Shown: positions 19,833 through 27,536, counted from the first letter of the stretch. The stretch is DNA of 59,985 bases from an uncultured Bacteroidales bacterium (GCA_944321155.1 CALUKG010000005.1:1-59985); one strand, 5' to 3'. Program-made: numbers and translations. Notes: generated from the letters alone by a model not told the origin.

Positions 19833-20504
19833 TTACCTGATAATATGATTTAACTGAGGTTTTATTACAGCGGGATTTCCATACAACACTTTATTGGATT
19901 CCACATCCTTTGTTACATTAGATGACATTCCCACTATATTTGTATCCCCCATTCTAATACCATTTCTTAAAGAGCTATTAAGACCTATGAAATTTTTATC
20001 TCCAATAATCAAGCCACTTCCTACACATACTTGCCCCGCAAAATAATTATTATTTCCAACAATTATATCATGCCCTAACAATGTCCCAGAATTAACCGTA
20101 TTAAAATTCCCCAAACATGCATTTGAATTAACCACAACATTAGCCAGAAAAACATTTCCTATTCCCAAGGATGCAGATCGAGCCAGCATAACTGACGGAT
20201 GAATAAAATTCGCAAATTTTTCTTCAGGTATATTTAAACTATATAATATACGAGTCCTTTCCTCCATGACATCTGGCCTATATAATGAATATATATATCT
20301 CACATCCTCATATTTACCATATTTATCATGTAGTTCTTTTATACCACATAATATAGGATATCCACTTAAAACATCACCACCCGACAAATCGTCCAATGCT
20401 AATCCCAACACATCAACATCAGAACCAAATCTGTTTTTTGCATCAAGAATCTGGTCAGCAATAACGATTGCCGTACCTCGACCTCCAATAATAATAAATT
20501 TCAT
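19833..20504 (-). CDS. NeuD/PglD-family sugar acyltransferase
   Basis: A 223-residue two-domain protein. The N-terminal Rossmann-like PglD domain begins MKFIIIGGRGTAIVIADQI and binds the UDP-sugar. A left-handed beta-helix (from about residue 95, SVMLARSASLGIGNVFLANVVVNSNACLGNFNTVNSGTLLGHDIIVG) contains the putative catalytic histidine in LLGHD. It closes with YGNPAVIKPQ. PglD and NeuD acylate a sugar amine or hydroxyl using an acyl-CoA donor. In this block the donor could be the product of the MaoC/CitE pair rather than acetyl-CoA (inference). The start overlaps the DegT-like gene stop by 4 bp (ATGA), suggesting tight coupling of amination and acylation. Confidence 0.85.
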   Translation of the reverse strand: MKFIIIGGRGTAIVIADQILDAKNRFGSDVDVLGLALDDLSGGDVLSGYPILCGIKELHDKYGKYEDVRYIYSLYRPDVMEERTRILYSLNIPEEKFANFIHPSVMLARSASLGIGNVFLANVVVNSNACLGNFNTVNSGTLLGHDIIVGNNNYFAGQVCVGSGLIIGDKNFIGLNSSLRNGIRMGDTNIVGMSSNVTKDVESNKVLYGNPAVIKPQLNHIIR

Positions 20505-21460
20505 ATCCTTATCAATTTTACAATTCTATCCATTTCATTCTGTCCATAGCGCTGGTCTATTGGCAATGGGAGTATTTGATTCATATATTTAACTTCTAAA
20601 TCATGTTCATTACACCATTTTTCCACATTTGGCCAATATCTGGCAACATATATACGATGCTCTTGTAACTTTTGCCTTAATGATGTTGACGATTGAAGAT
20701 ATGGATAAACCATAGGAACCATTCCATCATCAACACTTACCCTCAACAAATTACTATCTCCCAATCTAGAATGCAAATATATAAAATTATCTCTTCTTCT
20801 TAACTTTATTGCATCATATTCAATCGATGCTAATATTGATTCGCTTAATTTTGACATCCTCAAAATAGGCATATTATCAAGCATACTATCTTCGTTCTTA
20901 AAATCTTCATACCCATCTTCTGCCGATACATCAATACGCTTAAGAAGATGTGCCATTCTTGTCATTGAGGTATCTTGAGGCAAATTATAATCAAGATGTA
21001 CGTCTGTATATAAATAAGCACCATCTGGTACCCCAAAAAATTTCCTGGGTGAATAAAAAGTATCCATTCCTTCTAGGCGAGGAGAAAAAAAGGCCTGGGC
21101 ATTATCCACTATCAATTGATTTCCATAAAAATTAGCCAGATATTCTACCATCATCTGTTTAATTCCAAAATAGTTTGTATATAAGAAAGCTTCGTCTTTC
21201 TTTAATTTGACTATCGAGACCGGTTCTAAATTCTTATCAATTGAATAGAATTGATATGCTATGTTATGTTTATGAAGTGGCTGAAGCATCACTTCACATG
21301 TATAAAATGGAATATAAACTTTCTTATAATTACGAGCCAACAGTATATACTCAAAACAGTTCCTTGCCGTATTCAACCGCAATGCACCATCATGATAATG
21401 TTTTCTTTGAGATAATTCCAATTCAAAGTATCCTCCTATTGTCGGATTGTTATCACTCAT
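20501..21460 (-). CDS. Divergent PLP-dependent DegT-like protein
   Basis: The 319-residue protein looks like a reduced aspartate-aminotransferase-fold enzyme of the DegT/DnrJ/EryC1 group. RLNTARNCFEYILLA and VYIPFYTCEVMLQPL replace the usual SGT-A and PSYT motifs. LIVDNAQAFF holds the PLP-pyridine-binding aspartate. FYSPRKFFGVPDGAYLYTD places a lysine where the Schiff-base lysine is expected. Classical sugar aminotransferases are about 370-390 residues, so it is short and divergent. It sits between WbqC-like and NeuD-like genes. It may transaminate a sugar or an acyl precursor. Assignment rests on motif order only. Confidence 0.62.
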   Translation of the reverse strand: MSDNNPTIGGYFELELSQRKHYHDGALRLNTARNCFEYILLARNYKKVYIPFYTCEVMLQPLHKHNIAYQFYSIDKNLEPVSIVKLKKDEAFLYTNYFGIKQMMVEYLANFYGNQLIVDNAQAFFSPRLEGMDTFYSPRKFFGVPDGAYLYTDVHLDYNLPQDTSMTRMAHLLKRIDVSAEDGYEDFKNEDSMLDNMPILRMSKLSESILASIEYDAIKLRRRDNFIYLHSRLGDSNLLRVSVDDGMVPMVYPYLQSSTSLRQKLQEHRIYVARYWPNVEKWCNEHDLEVKYMNQILPLPIDQRYGQNEMDRIVKLIRI

Positions 21461-21461
21461 A

Positions 21462-22151
21462 TCAAATCAACTCATAATCATCCAACATACTATTGATTTC
21501 ATCAGGAGAATTGAACATCAATATGTCAATCATTGACAATCCAGAGACAAACTCATTATTATATTGCCTGTATGGTAACAGATTCGGCTTTAAAAATCGC
21601 AAATCAATCCCAGATGAAGCAAATACACTTTTTTCATACAAGTTCTGTCCTCCGATAGCATTATAATAACAATCCGCACCCAACAAATTACATATATGAA
21701 TAACTTTTTCTTGAGCACGTAATTCATTATTTTTTTTCAGGCATGATGACAATATAATATCCGTATCTATATCCAAATATCTTAATACCACCTCAAGACT
21801 GTGCAACAAGAAGAGTCCCAGCTGTTTATCAGGAAAAGAAATAATATCTTCTAAAAGAGTCATTGTTGGCCTATAAAAAGGAGCCTTAGAATAACAACAC
21901 TGGAGTGTCCCTTTAAACTTCTTAAAATTATCACCAATAAAAATGTTATTGATTAATTTATTGGGACTAGCACCAGACAAACTTATTGTAAAAAGTTTCT
22001 TTTGTCCATTCATCAATATATTATTCCGACTAATCCATCCACCTTTAATATACTGCACATCATCATATACTACATATTTATCCACAGCCTTTATCAACTG
22101 CCAATACCCCAAGTATGGCATAAAATAAGGTTGCATAATACCGACCTTCAT
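21462..22151 (-). CDS. WbqC-like family protein
   Basis: A 229-residue WbqC family protein (PF08889 type). The start, MKVGIMQPYFMPYLGYWQLI, followed by VYDDVQYIKGGWISRNNILMNG, is diagnostic. YYNAIGGQNLYEKSVFASSGIDLRFL near the C-terminus is also conserved. Proteins of this family occur in O-antigen and capsule loci across Bacteroidota and Proteobacteria. Their reaction is not established to my knowledge; they are often neighbours of aminotransferases and acyltransferases, as here. The start lies 5 bp after the aminotransferase stop. A part in amino-sugar N-acylation is a reasonable guess, not a demonstrated role. Confidence 0.85.
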   Translation of the reverse strand: MKVGIMQPYFMPYLGYWQLIKAVDKYVVYDDVQYIKGGWISRNNILMNGQKKLFTISLSGASPNKLINNIFIGDNFKKFKGTLQCCYSKAPFYRPTMTLLEDIISFPDKQLGLFLLHSLEVVLRYLDIDTDIILSSCLKKNNELRAQEKVIHICNLLGADCYYNAIGGQNLYEKSVFASSGIDLRFLKPNLLPYRQYNNEFVSGLSMIDILMFNSPDEINSMLDDYELI

Positions 22152-22156
22152 ACTCT

Positions 22157-23263
22157 TTATATTATCAATGAAACTATCTTCTCAATATTTTCATCCGTCA
22201 AATTATGATACATAGGCAAACATATCACTGAATCAGCCATCTTACGAGCGTTCGGAAGATTTTCTGGTTTTGCACTTTCCAAACCTCTGTATGTACTAAA
22301 ATCACTGATAAGAGGATAAAAATAACGACGCCCCAATACATTCCGTTCTTTCATCTTAAAATACAGTTCATCACGGGTCATACCAGATTTCTCTGCATCT
22401 ACAAAGATAGGGAAATAACTGTAATTATGCGTTATATTGGGCTGGTCATCAAAGAATGTGATACCATCTACATCCTTCAATGCTTCACGATAACGCAATG
22501 CCACTCTTTTACGGGCAGCAATCGCAGCATTCACCTGTTTCAAGTTCAACAAGCCATAAGCCGCACGAAATTCATCCATCTTACTATTGATTCCTGGTGC
22601 AACCACTGTTGTTTCACCCGCAAAACCAAAATTCTTCAAATAATCAATCCGTTTTTTTGTTTCCGCATCATGCATCACCAGAGCCCCACCTTCAATTGTA
22701 TTATACACTTTAGTGGCATGGAAAGACAAAGTGGACATATCCCCCGCATTCAAGATACTTTCACCACCTTTCTTGACACCAAAAGCATGAGCTGCGTCAT
22801 ATATGACTTTCAAGCCATATTTGTCTGCAATTTCTTTGATACGCTCTGTATTGCAAGGTGTCCCATACACATGCACTGGCATAATGGCAGTTGTTTTCGG
22901 CGTAATAGCCGCTTCTATTTTATCTGGATCTAAATTTCCTGTTGTCGGATCAACATCCACAAATACAGGCTTGATACCATTCCACCATAAAGCATGAGTT
23001 GTAGCCACAAAACTATATGGCGTTGTTATTACTTCACCCGTAATACGCAAAGCCTGCAAGGCTGTAATCAACGGTAATGTACCATTGGTAAAAAGAGATA
23101 TATACTTTACCCCCAAATAGTTGCACAACGCTTGCTCCAACTGTTGGTGAAAACTGCCATTATTGGTTATCCACTTGCTTTTCCATATCTGTTGCAAATA
23201 AGGAATAAATTCTTCCAAGGGAGGAAGCAAAGGGGATGTTACTGTTATTTGCTTTTGATTCAT
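22157..23263 (-). CDS. Sugar aminotransferase, DegT/DnrJ/EryC1/StrS family
   Basis: A 368-residue PLP enzyme that transaminates a keto-sugar nucleotide using glutamate. Signatures are SKWITNNGSFHQQLE, LFTNGTLPLITALQAL (PLP phosphate site), VIYDAAHAFGV (pyridine-binding aspartate) and STLSFHATKVYNTIEGGALV with the Schiff-base lysine. They are typical of dTDP-4-keto-6-deoxyhexose aminotransferases such as VioA, but WbpE-type activity is also possible given the Gfo/Idh gene 20 kb away. The ATG at 23263 is chosen over a TTG at 23281, since the product then starts MNQKQITVTSPLLPPLEEF. It is the promoter-proximal gene of the polysaccharide locus. Confidence 0.9.
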   Translation of the reverse strand: MNQKQITVTSPLLPPLEEFIPYLQQIWKSKWITNNGSFHQQLEQALCNYLGVKYISLFTNGTLPLITALQALRITGEVITTPYSFVATTHALWWNGIKPVFVDVDPTTGNLDPDKIEAAITPKTTAIMPVHVYGTPCNTERIKEIADKYGLKVIYDAAHAFGVKKGGESILNAGDMSTLSFHATKVYNTIEGGALVMHDAETKKRIDYLKNFGFAGETTVVAPGINSKMDEFRAAYGLLNLKQVNAAIAARKRVALRYREALKDVDGITFFDDQPNITHNYSYFPIFVDAEKSGMTRDELYFKMKERNVLGRRYFYPLISDFSTYRGLESAKPENLPNARKMADSVICLPMYHNLTDENIEKIVSLII

Positions 23264-23724
23264 AATCGCATCTTCATACAAATATTCTAAGCATAGTATT
23301 CTATTTTAATCTCCTTAAGTCGGAACAATAACATTAATTTATCTCAAATCGTTAGTCAATGTGCTAATTGATACAAAAGCAAGATGATATTGTCCGTTTA
23401 TATGATTAAATCTGAATCCCATACTCATAAAATATATAACTTATATGCCTACAAAATTAAGTATAATCCTTCAAAAATCAAACTTCTACATTTCACATGC
23501 GTTCTGCCACTTCAAACTGCGGTTGAACACAAACCAATAGAGCAGAAACACTATCGGCAGGAAGACGAGGAATTCAAAAGAATTAAAAAGCATAATTTTT
23601 ACAAAAACGATTGCAAAGATAATACTTTTAGACCAAACCACCATCACTCCCCTATTTCATCAAACACATGGAAACATTGTTTATGGTTTCGCATCGGGTA
23701 ACAATTGAAGCAAACGCTATAGTC
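23264..23724. other. Untranslated leader/intergenic region before the polysaccharide locus
   Basis: No gene can be supported here; it is AT-rich at the gene-proximal end. On the minus strand a TATCTTTG box (reverse complement at 23614-23621) matches the Bacteroidota -7 element TAnnTTTG, but no TTG lies at the expected 19-20 bp spacing. If used, it would give a leader of roughly 340 nt before the first locus gene. I saw no UpxY/UpxZ-like antiterminator gene, which in Bacteroides precedes capsule operons. Confidence 0.4.
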
Positions 23725-23729
23725 CTTTG

Positions 23730-23976
23730 GAACCGCATTGCTGCGATATGACATTGAGGGCAGCGCTGAAAGCCCGGCTACTGGATACCGCATTGCTGCG
23801 GTATGACATTAAGGCAAGCGCTGAAAGCCCGGCTACTGGATACCGCATTGCTGCGGTATGACGATTGGAACGAGCGCTTTAGTCCTTGTGACTGGATTCC
23901 GCATCGAGTACGGAAGGACATTGAGAGCAAGCGCATTGGTCTAGGTTTCTGGATACTGCATCAAGCGCGGCATGAC
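23730..23976. repeat. Cluster of short palindromic repeats
   Basis: Five related units follow one another: a degenerate one near 23730-23752, two sharing an identical 27-bp palindrome at 23781-23807 and 23836-23862, and two diverged ones at 23892-23919 and 23949-23976. The core reads CTGGATACCGCA, a short loop, then TGCGGTATGAC, so the arms ATACCGCA/TGCGGTAT can form a hairpin. A 45-bp stretch (from GCGCTGAAAGCC through TATGAC) is identical at 23763 and 23818, giving a 55-bp period. Related elements occur at 27.54 and 30.8-31.4 kb. These resemble the widespread mobile-looking palindromes that encode a spurious 'SGFRIKYGMT'-like peptide when translated. Confidence 0.85.
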
Positions 23977-23993
23977 ACACCACACACCACAAA

Positions 23994-24035
23994 CAAAAAA
24001 AACGAGACCCGAAAGTTCCGCTAACTAGCCTCGTT
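23994..24035 (-). terminator. Rho-independent terminator of the AbiE-PP2C operon
   Basis: On the minus strand AACGAG (24035-24030) can pair with CTCGTT (24006-24001) and is followed by a run of seven or more T residues then GTTTG. It lies 60 bp after the phosphatase stop codon. The stem is only six certain base pairs with a long loop, so strength is moderate, but the position and U-tract support a terminator that ends the three-gene operon after the phosphatase. Confidence 0.6.
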
Positions 24036-24095
24036 ATACAGAATTTAAAGAAGCACTCAACTTCGAAGATAACAATCGCTCATAATCACGAGTTA

Positions 24096-24737
24096 TCATT
24101 TCTGACAAATAAAAATCTCTATTATAGAACAGTCATCTGCTCTATCTTTCTCAAAAACAAGAGTATCATGTGTTATCAACTCTGCAAACTGCACATGTTG
24201 ATAGAAACCATCAGAACAAATAAAGATTTTATCATCCTGTTCCAACTCTCTAAATTGTACGGGAACATCTTCCCGATAACCCTTTCCATTGACACATTGT
24301 GTCAAGAATAACCCTCCTAACTGAGGTGCTATATGGTCAGTAGTCAACAATAACAACTCTCCATGACTTACTATATATAGCCTGACATTTCCTTGCCATG
24401 CATAATACAAGGAATTATCAATTATCAAAGCAACAATTACTGCTGCTCCCATCTTGCAGTGCATTTCAATACATTTCTCACGTATAACAGAATCGGCAAC
24501 ATCAAATGCCTTACGCAACAGATCTGTTGGCAAATCTCTATCGACATTTTCTGTTATGGCTGTCAATATGGATTCAGATATGGTTTTTGCGGCAAAAGCT
24601 CCATAAGACAAACCACCCATGCCATCTGCAAGTATGGCAACTAAACTATCTTCTGATAGTCTATGGCATAAAATATAATCCTCGTTTTCCTTACCTTTTC
24701 CAGGAATACTAGAAATACTGAAATCAATTGTTTTCAT
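24096..24737 (-). CDS. PP2C-family protein serine/threonine phosphatase
   Basis: A compact 213-residue PP2C. Metal- and phosphate-binding motifs are present in order: GKGKENEDY (N18-E19-D20), ILADGMGG (D38-G39), a GNVRLY segment where VGDSR usually stands, FICSDGF (S175-D176-G177) and RADDCSI (D201-D202). All the metal-ligand aspartates are retained, so it should be an active Mn/Mg-dependent phosphatase removing phosphate from Ser/Thr residues. No signal or membrane segment is visible, so it is cytoplasmic. The start overlaps the nucleotidyltransferase stop by 14 bp, placing it third in a toxin-antitoxin-like operon. A partner kinase is not encoded nearby. Confidence 0.9.
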   Translation of the reverse strand: MKTIDFSISSIPGKGKENEDYILCHRLSEDSLVAILADGMGGLSYGAFAAKTISESILTAITENVDRDLPTDLLRKAFDVADSVIREKCIEMHCKMGAAVIVALIIDNSLYYAWQGNVRLYIVSHGELLLLTTDHIAPQLGGLFLTQCVNGKGYREDVPVQFRELEQDDKIFICSDGFYQHVQFAELITHDTLVFEKDRADDCSIIEIFICQK

Positions 24738-25572
24738 CTTTCACCGCTTCTTGAAAAACATCTGCAATAGCTTGCCATGCACCCTTTACTACCTCGTATG
24801 TCAAAGCATGATTGTACTCAATTATCTGATTGAACAACCGACTCTCTTCCTCTTTCTCAAGTTCCTCCTCAATATGATTCTTGAAATAAGCTATCTGTTC
24901 CTTATTCAAAAGAGAAAGCAAGTCATGTGCAAGCCAATATCCTCCTACAACATATTCATTAAAATTGTCCCAATCATACACCTCCTGGTGAATTTTCCGC
25001 TCTAAATTGGCAATAAAATAGTGGGAAAGTATGAACGACATATCCTCTGCATCCTTGCTCGTCTGGATATGTCTGTCCAACCACGCATTGAATTTCAGCA
25101 AAAACAAGCCGTGAAGCGAAGCTATCTTAATTTCAAATTCATTATCAATACTCACAGTTATGGCATCGGACAACACCTCATCAAAGCCTTTCACCGACAT
25201 GGCGATTTCTTCTTCTGGCGGCCAATAGATATTGTCATCTTCCTTGGCAACTCCATAAGGAACTATATCCAGCTCATAATCACCATAATAAAACCTCTGG
25301 TGCTGATATTGAGACTTCTTGAATCCTTCCTCAACCAACACTTCCTTTATTTTTTGAAAAACACTCCAATCCGGTATTGCAATTGCAATATCCAGATCCC
25401 GGGTCCTTCTTTCGGATATTGCACCTGCAAGTTGACGAATAATTATGTCACGCGCAGTTGCTCCAATAACATAAAACTCACAATTCATGCCACTGAATAT
25501 ATCCGTAAGCGTTTTCAACAATTCCACCAAAAGTGGATTTGCCATACTTTCACTTGTAATCTTGAAGTTCAT
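24724..25572 (-). CDS. AbiEii-type nucleotidyltransferase (putative toxin)
   Basis: The 282-residue protein has a DNA-polymerase-beta-type nucleotidyltransferase core: GATARD (37-42), RTRDLDIAI with acidic pair D59/D61, ELDIVPYG with the third acidic residue D102, and KDAEDMSFIL (K173, D177), matching motifs I-IV of AbiEii/DUF1814 toxins. The remaining 100 residues form a helical C-terminus rich in glutamate. AbiEii proteins act as toxins in type IV systems; related MenT enzymes add nucleotides to tRNA. The catalytic residues are intact here. The start lies within the end of the AbiEi-like gene (23-bp overlap), and the phosphatase overlaps the other end. The target is unknown. Confidence 0.85.
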   Translation of the reverse strand: MNFKITSESMANPLLVELLKTLTDIFSGMNCEFYVIGATARDIIIRQLAGAISERRTRDLDIAIAIPDWSVFQKIKEVLVEEGFKKSQYQHQRFYYGDYELDIVPYGVAKEDDNIYWPPEEEIAMSVKGFDEVLSDAITVSIDNEFEIKIASLHGLFLLKFNAWLDRHIQTSKDAEDMSFILSHYFIANLERKIHQEVYDWDNFNEYVVGGYWLAHDLLSLLNKEQIAYFKNHIEEELEKEEESRLFNQIIEYNHALTYEVVKGAWQAIADVFQEAVKDENN

Positions 25573-26572
25573 GCTCTAAAAGTCTTTCTGCCATTTCCAT
25601 ACAACGACTATTACCACTACCCATCAAATCGGCATATATCAAAACATAAGGAACAATATGATTCATTGTATCCCATTTCCAGAATTTCTGATAGATTCTT
25701 ATCTCCCCATTTTCATCCTGCTGAACAAACCCCGTTTTAAGCAGATGCGCAGCCGGAATATCCGTATATATATCAAAGAAACCCGGTGTCAAATAAGCAT
25801 TGAGCATGTATGCAGCACTTTCTCCTCCCCAAAACATTCCAACAGGAAGTTCCATCGCAAACCATTTTATACGATGCTCGTCAGTACGGAATCTCATCTT
25901 GCCAAGCTGCAATTTCGGTTTTAATATCTGATTATAGTTCTCTACCCATAGGTTTAAAAGAGCCTTCTTGTTTTTGAGAACACGCTTTCTTCCCACAACA
26001 AGCATGAAATCCCTTTCAACCAACACATCAAGTACGTTTTTTATTGCTCCCAAAGAAACACCCGTTTCTTGCTGTATCACCCGGTAAGGTTGGCTTGCAT
26101 GGCTGGGTGCCTGTAATAAATAAAAAATCACTTTTAATCCAGCTTCTTGGAACGCAGGATACTTTCTATCTGTCAACAAAACACTTTTTTCTCCTTTATT
26201 CGTCCAATGGAATCGTATCTCTCCATTTTTTTCATATCTAATATTACAATTACCAGAACAATCCAAAGTACTAATACCAACAGCCGCCAATTCAGTTACA
26301 ACAGTTGGTGTTATATATTTGGCTATTAACAATATTGGACGACTTTCTGTTACAGAAATAGTTTTTAGACGTCCTGTAATGTTTCCTATTGTTGCAGTTG
26401 TCACTGTATTTTTTACCACACATAAAAAATCTACATCCATAATTTGAACAATAGCATCATTTTTCTGTAGCATATTGTTATCCTTAAGGAAGACCATATT
26501 GGGGGATAATGCCAATTTCTCACGCAATGTTTCCAATGCAACATTTACGATTTCCTGTTCTGCCAACATCAT
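25550..26572 (-). CDS. AbiEi-type antitoxin / transcriptional regulator
   Basis: A 340-residue protein of the AbiEi_2-like family. The N-terminal domain (about 45-115) ends in PILLIAKYITPTVVTELAAVGISTLDCSGNCNI, a fold reminiscent of a degraded nuclease. A winged helix-turn-helix occupies about 145-195 (LKVIFYLLQAP ... YRVIQQETGVSLGAIKNVLDVL). The C-terminal 150 residues include FWGGESAAYML, a recurrent AbiEi segment that I associate with neutralising the NTase. AbiEi antitoxins repress their own promoters by binding inverted repeats, and two 19-bp palindromes flank the promoter here. ATG at 26572 (a second ATG follows directly). First gene of a three-gene overlapping operon. Confidence 0.85.
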   Translation of the reverse strand: MMLAEQEIVNVALETLREKLALSPNMVFLKDNNMLQKNDAIVQIMDVDFLCVVKNTVTTATIGNITGRLKTISVTESRPILLIAKYITPTVVTELAAVGISTLDCSGNCNIRYEKNGEIRFHWTNKGEKSVLLTDRKYPAFQEAGLKVIFYLLQAPSHASQPYRVIQQETGVSLGAIKNVLDVLVERDFMLVVGRKRVLKNKKALLNLWVENYNQILKPKLQLGKMRFRTDEHRIKWFAMELPVGMFWGGESAAYMLNAYLTPGFFDIYTDIPAAHLLKTGFVQQDENGEIRIYQKFWKWDTMNHIVPYVLIYADLMGSGNSRCMEMAERLLEHELQDYK

Positions 26573-26593
26573 AATTTGTTCATTTTACAATAA

Positions 26594-26612
26594 TGTTCAT
26601 TTATAATGAACA
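26594..26612. promoter_or_regulatory. Palindromic operator site 1 (AbiEi box)
   Basis: The 19-bp near-perfect palindrome reads TGTTCATTTATAATGAACA, with eight-base arms TGTTCATT/AATGAACA. It covers the predicted transcription start of the abiEi-like gene, so binding would block transcription. Additional TGTTCATT half-sites lie at 26577-26584, just before the start codon, and at 26653-26660. The same arms recur in operator 2. Confidence 0.75.
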
Positions 26613-26615
26613 CTG

Positions 26616-26646
26616 CAAATATACTGAACAAAATACACACGAACAA
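26616..26646 (-). promoter_or_regulatory. Promoter of the AbiEi-AbiEii-PP2C operon
   Basis: Read on the minus strand, TTG (26646-26644) is followed after exactly 20 bp by TATATTTG (26623-26616), a full match to the Bacteroidota consensus TTG-N19/20-TAnnTTTG. Transcription should begin near 26609 and give a leader of about 37 nt before the ATG at 26572. Confidence 0.75.
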
Positions 26647-26669
26647 GAAATATGTTCATTTTTTCACTC

Positions 26670-26688
26670 TGTTCATTTAAAATGAACA
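26670..26688. promoter_or_regulatory. Palindromic operator site 2 (AbiEi box)
   Basis: TGTTCATTTAAAATGAACA is a second copy of the 19-bp palindrome, with identical arms and one different central base, 76 bp from site 1. It lies upstream of the operon promoter and could allow looping or cooperative binding. It could also control the divergent DUF2971 gene at 26859. A further TGAACA half-site lies near 26700. Confidence 0.75.
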
Positions 26689-26858
26689 TCAACTCCAGAA
26701 TGAACAAAATCACAATAACAATCTTCAGTTTCAGGAATTCAAACAGGAGTTCTGACAACCTTCTCTTTGGCATGTAAATTATTTTTACGAATATTGCATA
26801 GAACAGACACTCATCAGAATTATAAGATAACATTACAAACTTTCAAAACGAACAAACA

Positions 26859-27464
26859 ATGGAAACCACAGAAAGAGATACTATATATTACAAATACAGA
26901 AGTCTGGAAAATTTTGAGTTTTTTGTTGACATACTTGTCAATAATAGGCTTTATGCTGCTTCCTACAAAGATATGAATGATACAATGGAAGGAGTTTATT
27001 ATGCTTACGGACTTGAACAAGAGATTAAAAATAAGATACATGATAAAAAACTTGGTCTTAAAATCTGTTCTCTATCTAGATCAAACAATAATCCATTAAT
27101 GTGGGCCCATTATGCCAACGGAAGTCAAGGCGTAGCCTTTGGACTCAAAATCAATAAAGATAAATATGAGGTCACTGATATAAAATATACTGATATACTA
27201 GAAATTCAGGAATGCGTTAATACACAAAAAACAGCAAAAGAAATATTATCACACAAACATAGGAGTTGGAAATATGAAGAAGAGACAAGGGTATTTACCA
27301 ATAAAAATTATGTAGACGTAAAAATCGTAGAGATTATTTTAGGTGAACGCATCAAACCCAGACATGAAAAACTTATAAAGTCAATAGTTGAAAAGCTTAA
27401 AATAAAATGTCTGATAAGGAAACAAGAATCTCAACCATCCTTTTCCTTGAAAAATATTTATTGA
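26859..27464 (+). CDS. DUF2971 domain protein
   Basis: The 201-residue protein carries the DUF2971 signature: YYKYRSLENFEFFVDILVNNRLYAASYKDMND at the start, ICSLSRSNNNPLMWAHYANGSQGVAFGL in the middle and HKHRSWKYEEETRVF towards the end. The family has no proven activity that I can name; members are often found in genomic islands, and some have been proposed to be defence-linked. It is transcribed away from the AbiE-PP2C operon and shares its 286-bp control region. It is short for the family (often 230-300 residues) but the three core motifs are present. AT-rich composition matches the AbiE genes. No terminator was seen downstream. Confidence 0.82.
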   Translation: METTERDTIYYKYRSLENFEFFVDILVNNRLYAASYKDMNDTMEGVYYAYGLEQEIKNKIHDKKLGLKICSLSRSNNNPLMWAHYANGSQGVAFGLKINKDKYEVTDIKYTDILEIQECVNTQKTAKEILSHKHRSWKYEEETRVFTNKNYVDVKIVEIILGERIKPRHEKLIKSIVEKLKIKCLIRKQESQPSFSLKNIY

Positions 27465-27536
27465 GTGGAGTAAAACGTATTGAACCACGTTTCTATGTCC
27501 ACATTGCTGCTATTACAGCCGCTACCATCTTTGTTT

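Noticed and set aside
25021-25740. 239-codon plus-strand frame across the AbiE genes
   Set aside because: It lies opposite abiEii/abiEi, whose family motifs and overlaps are convincing; no promoter or start context for the plus-strand frame.
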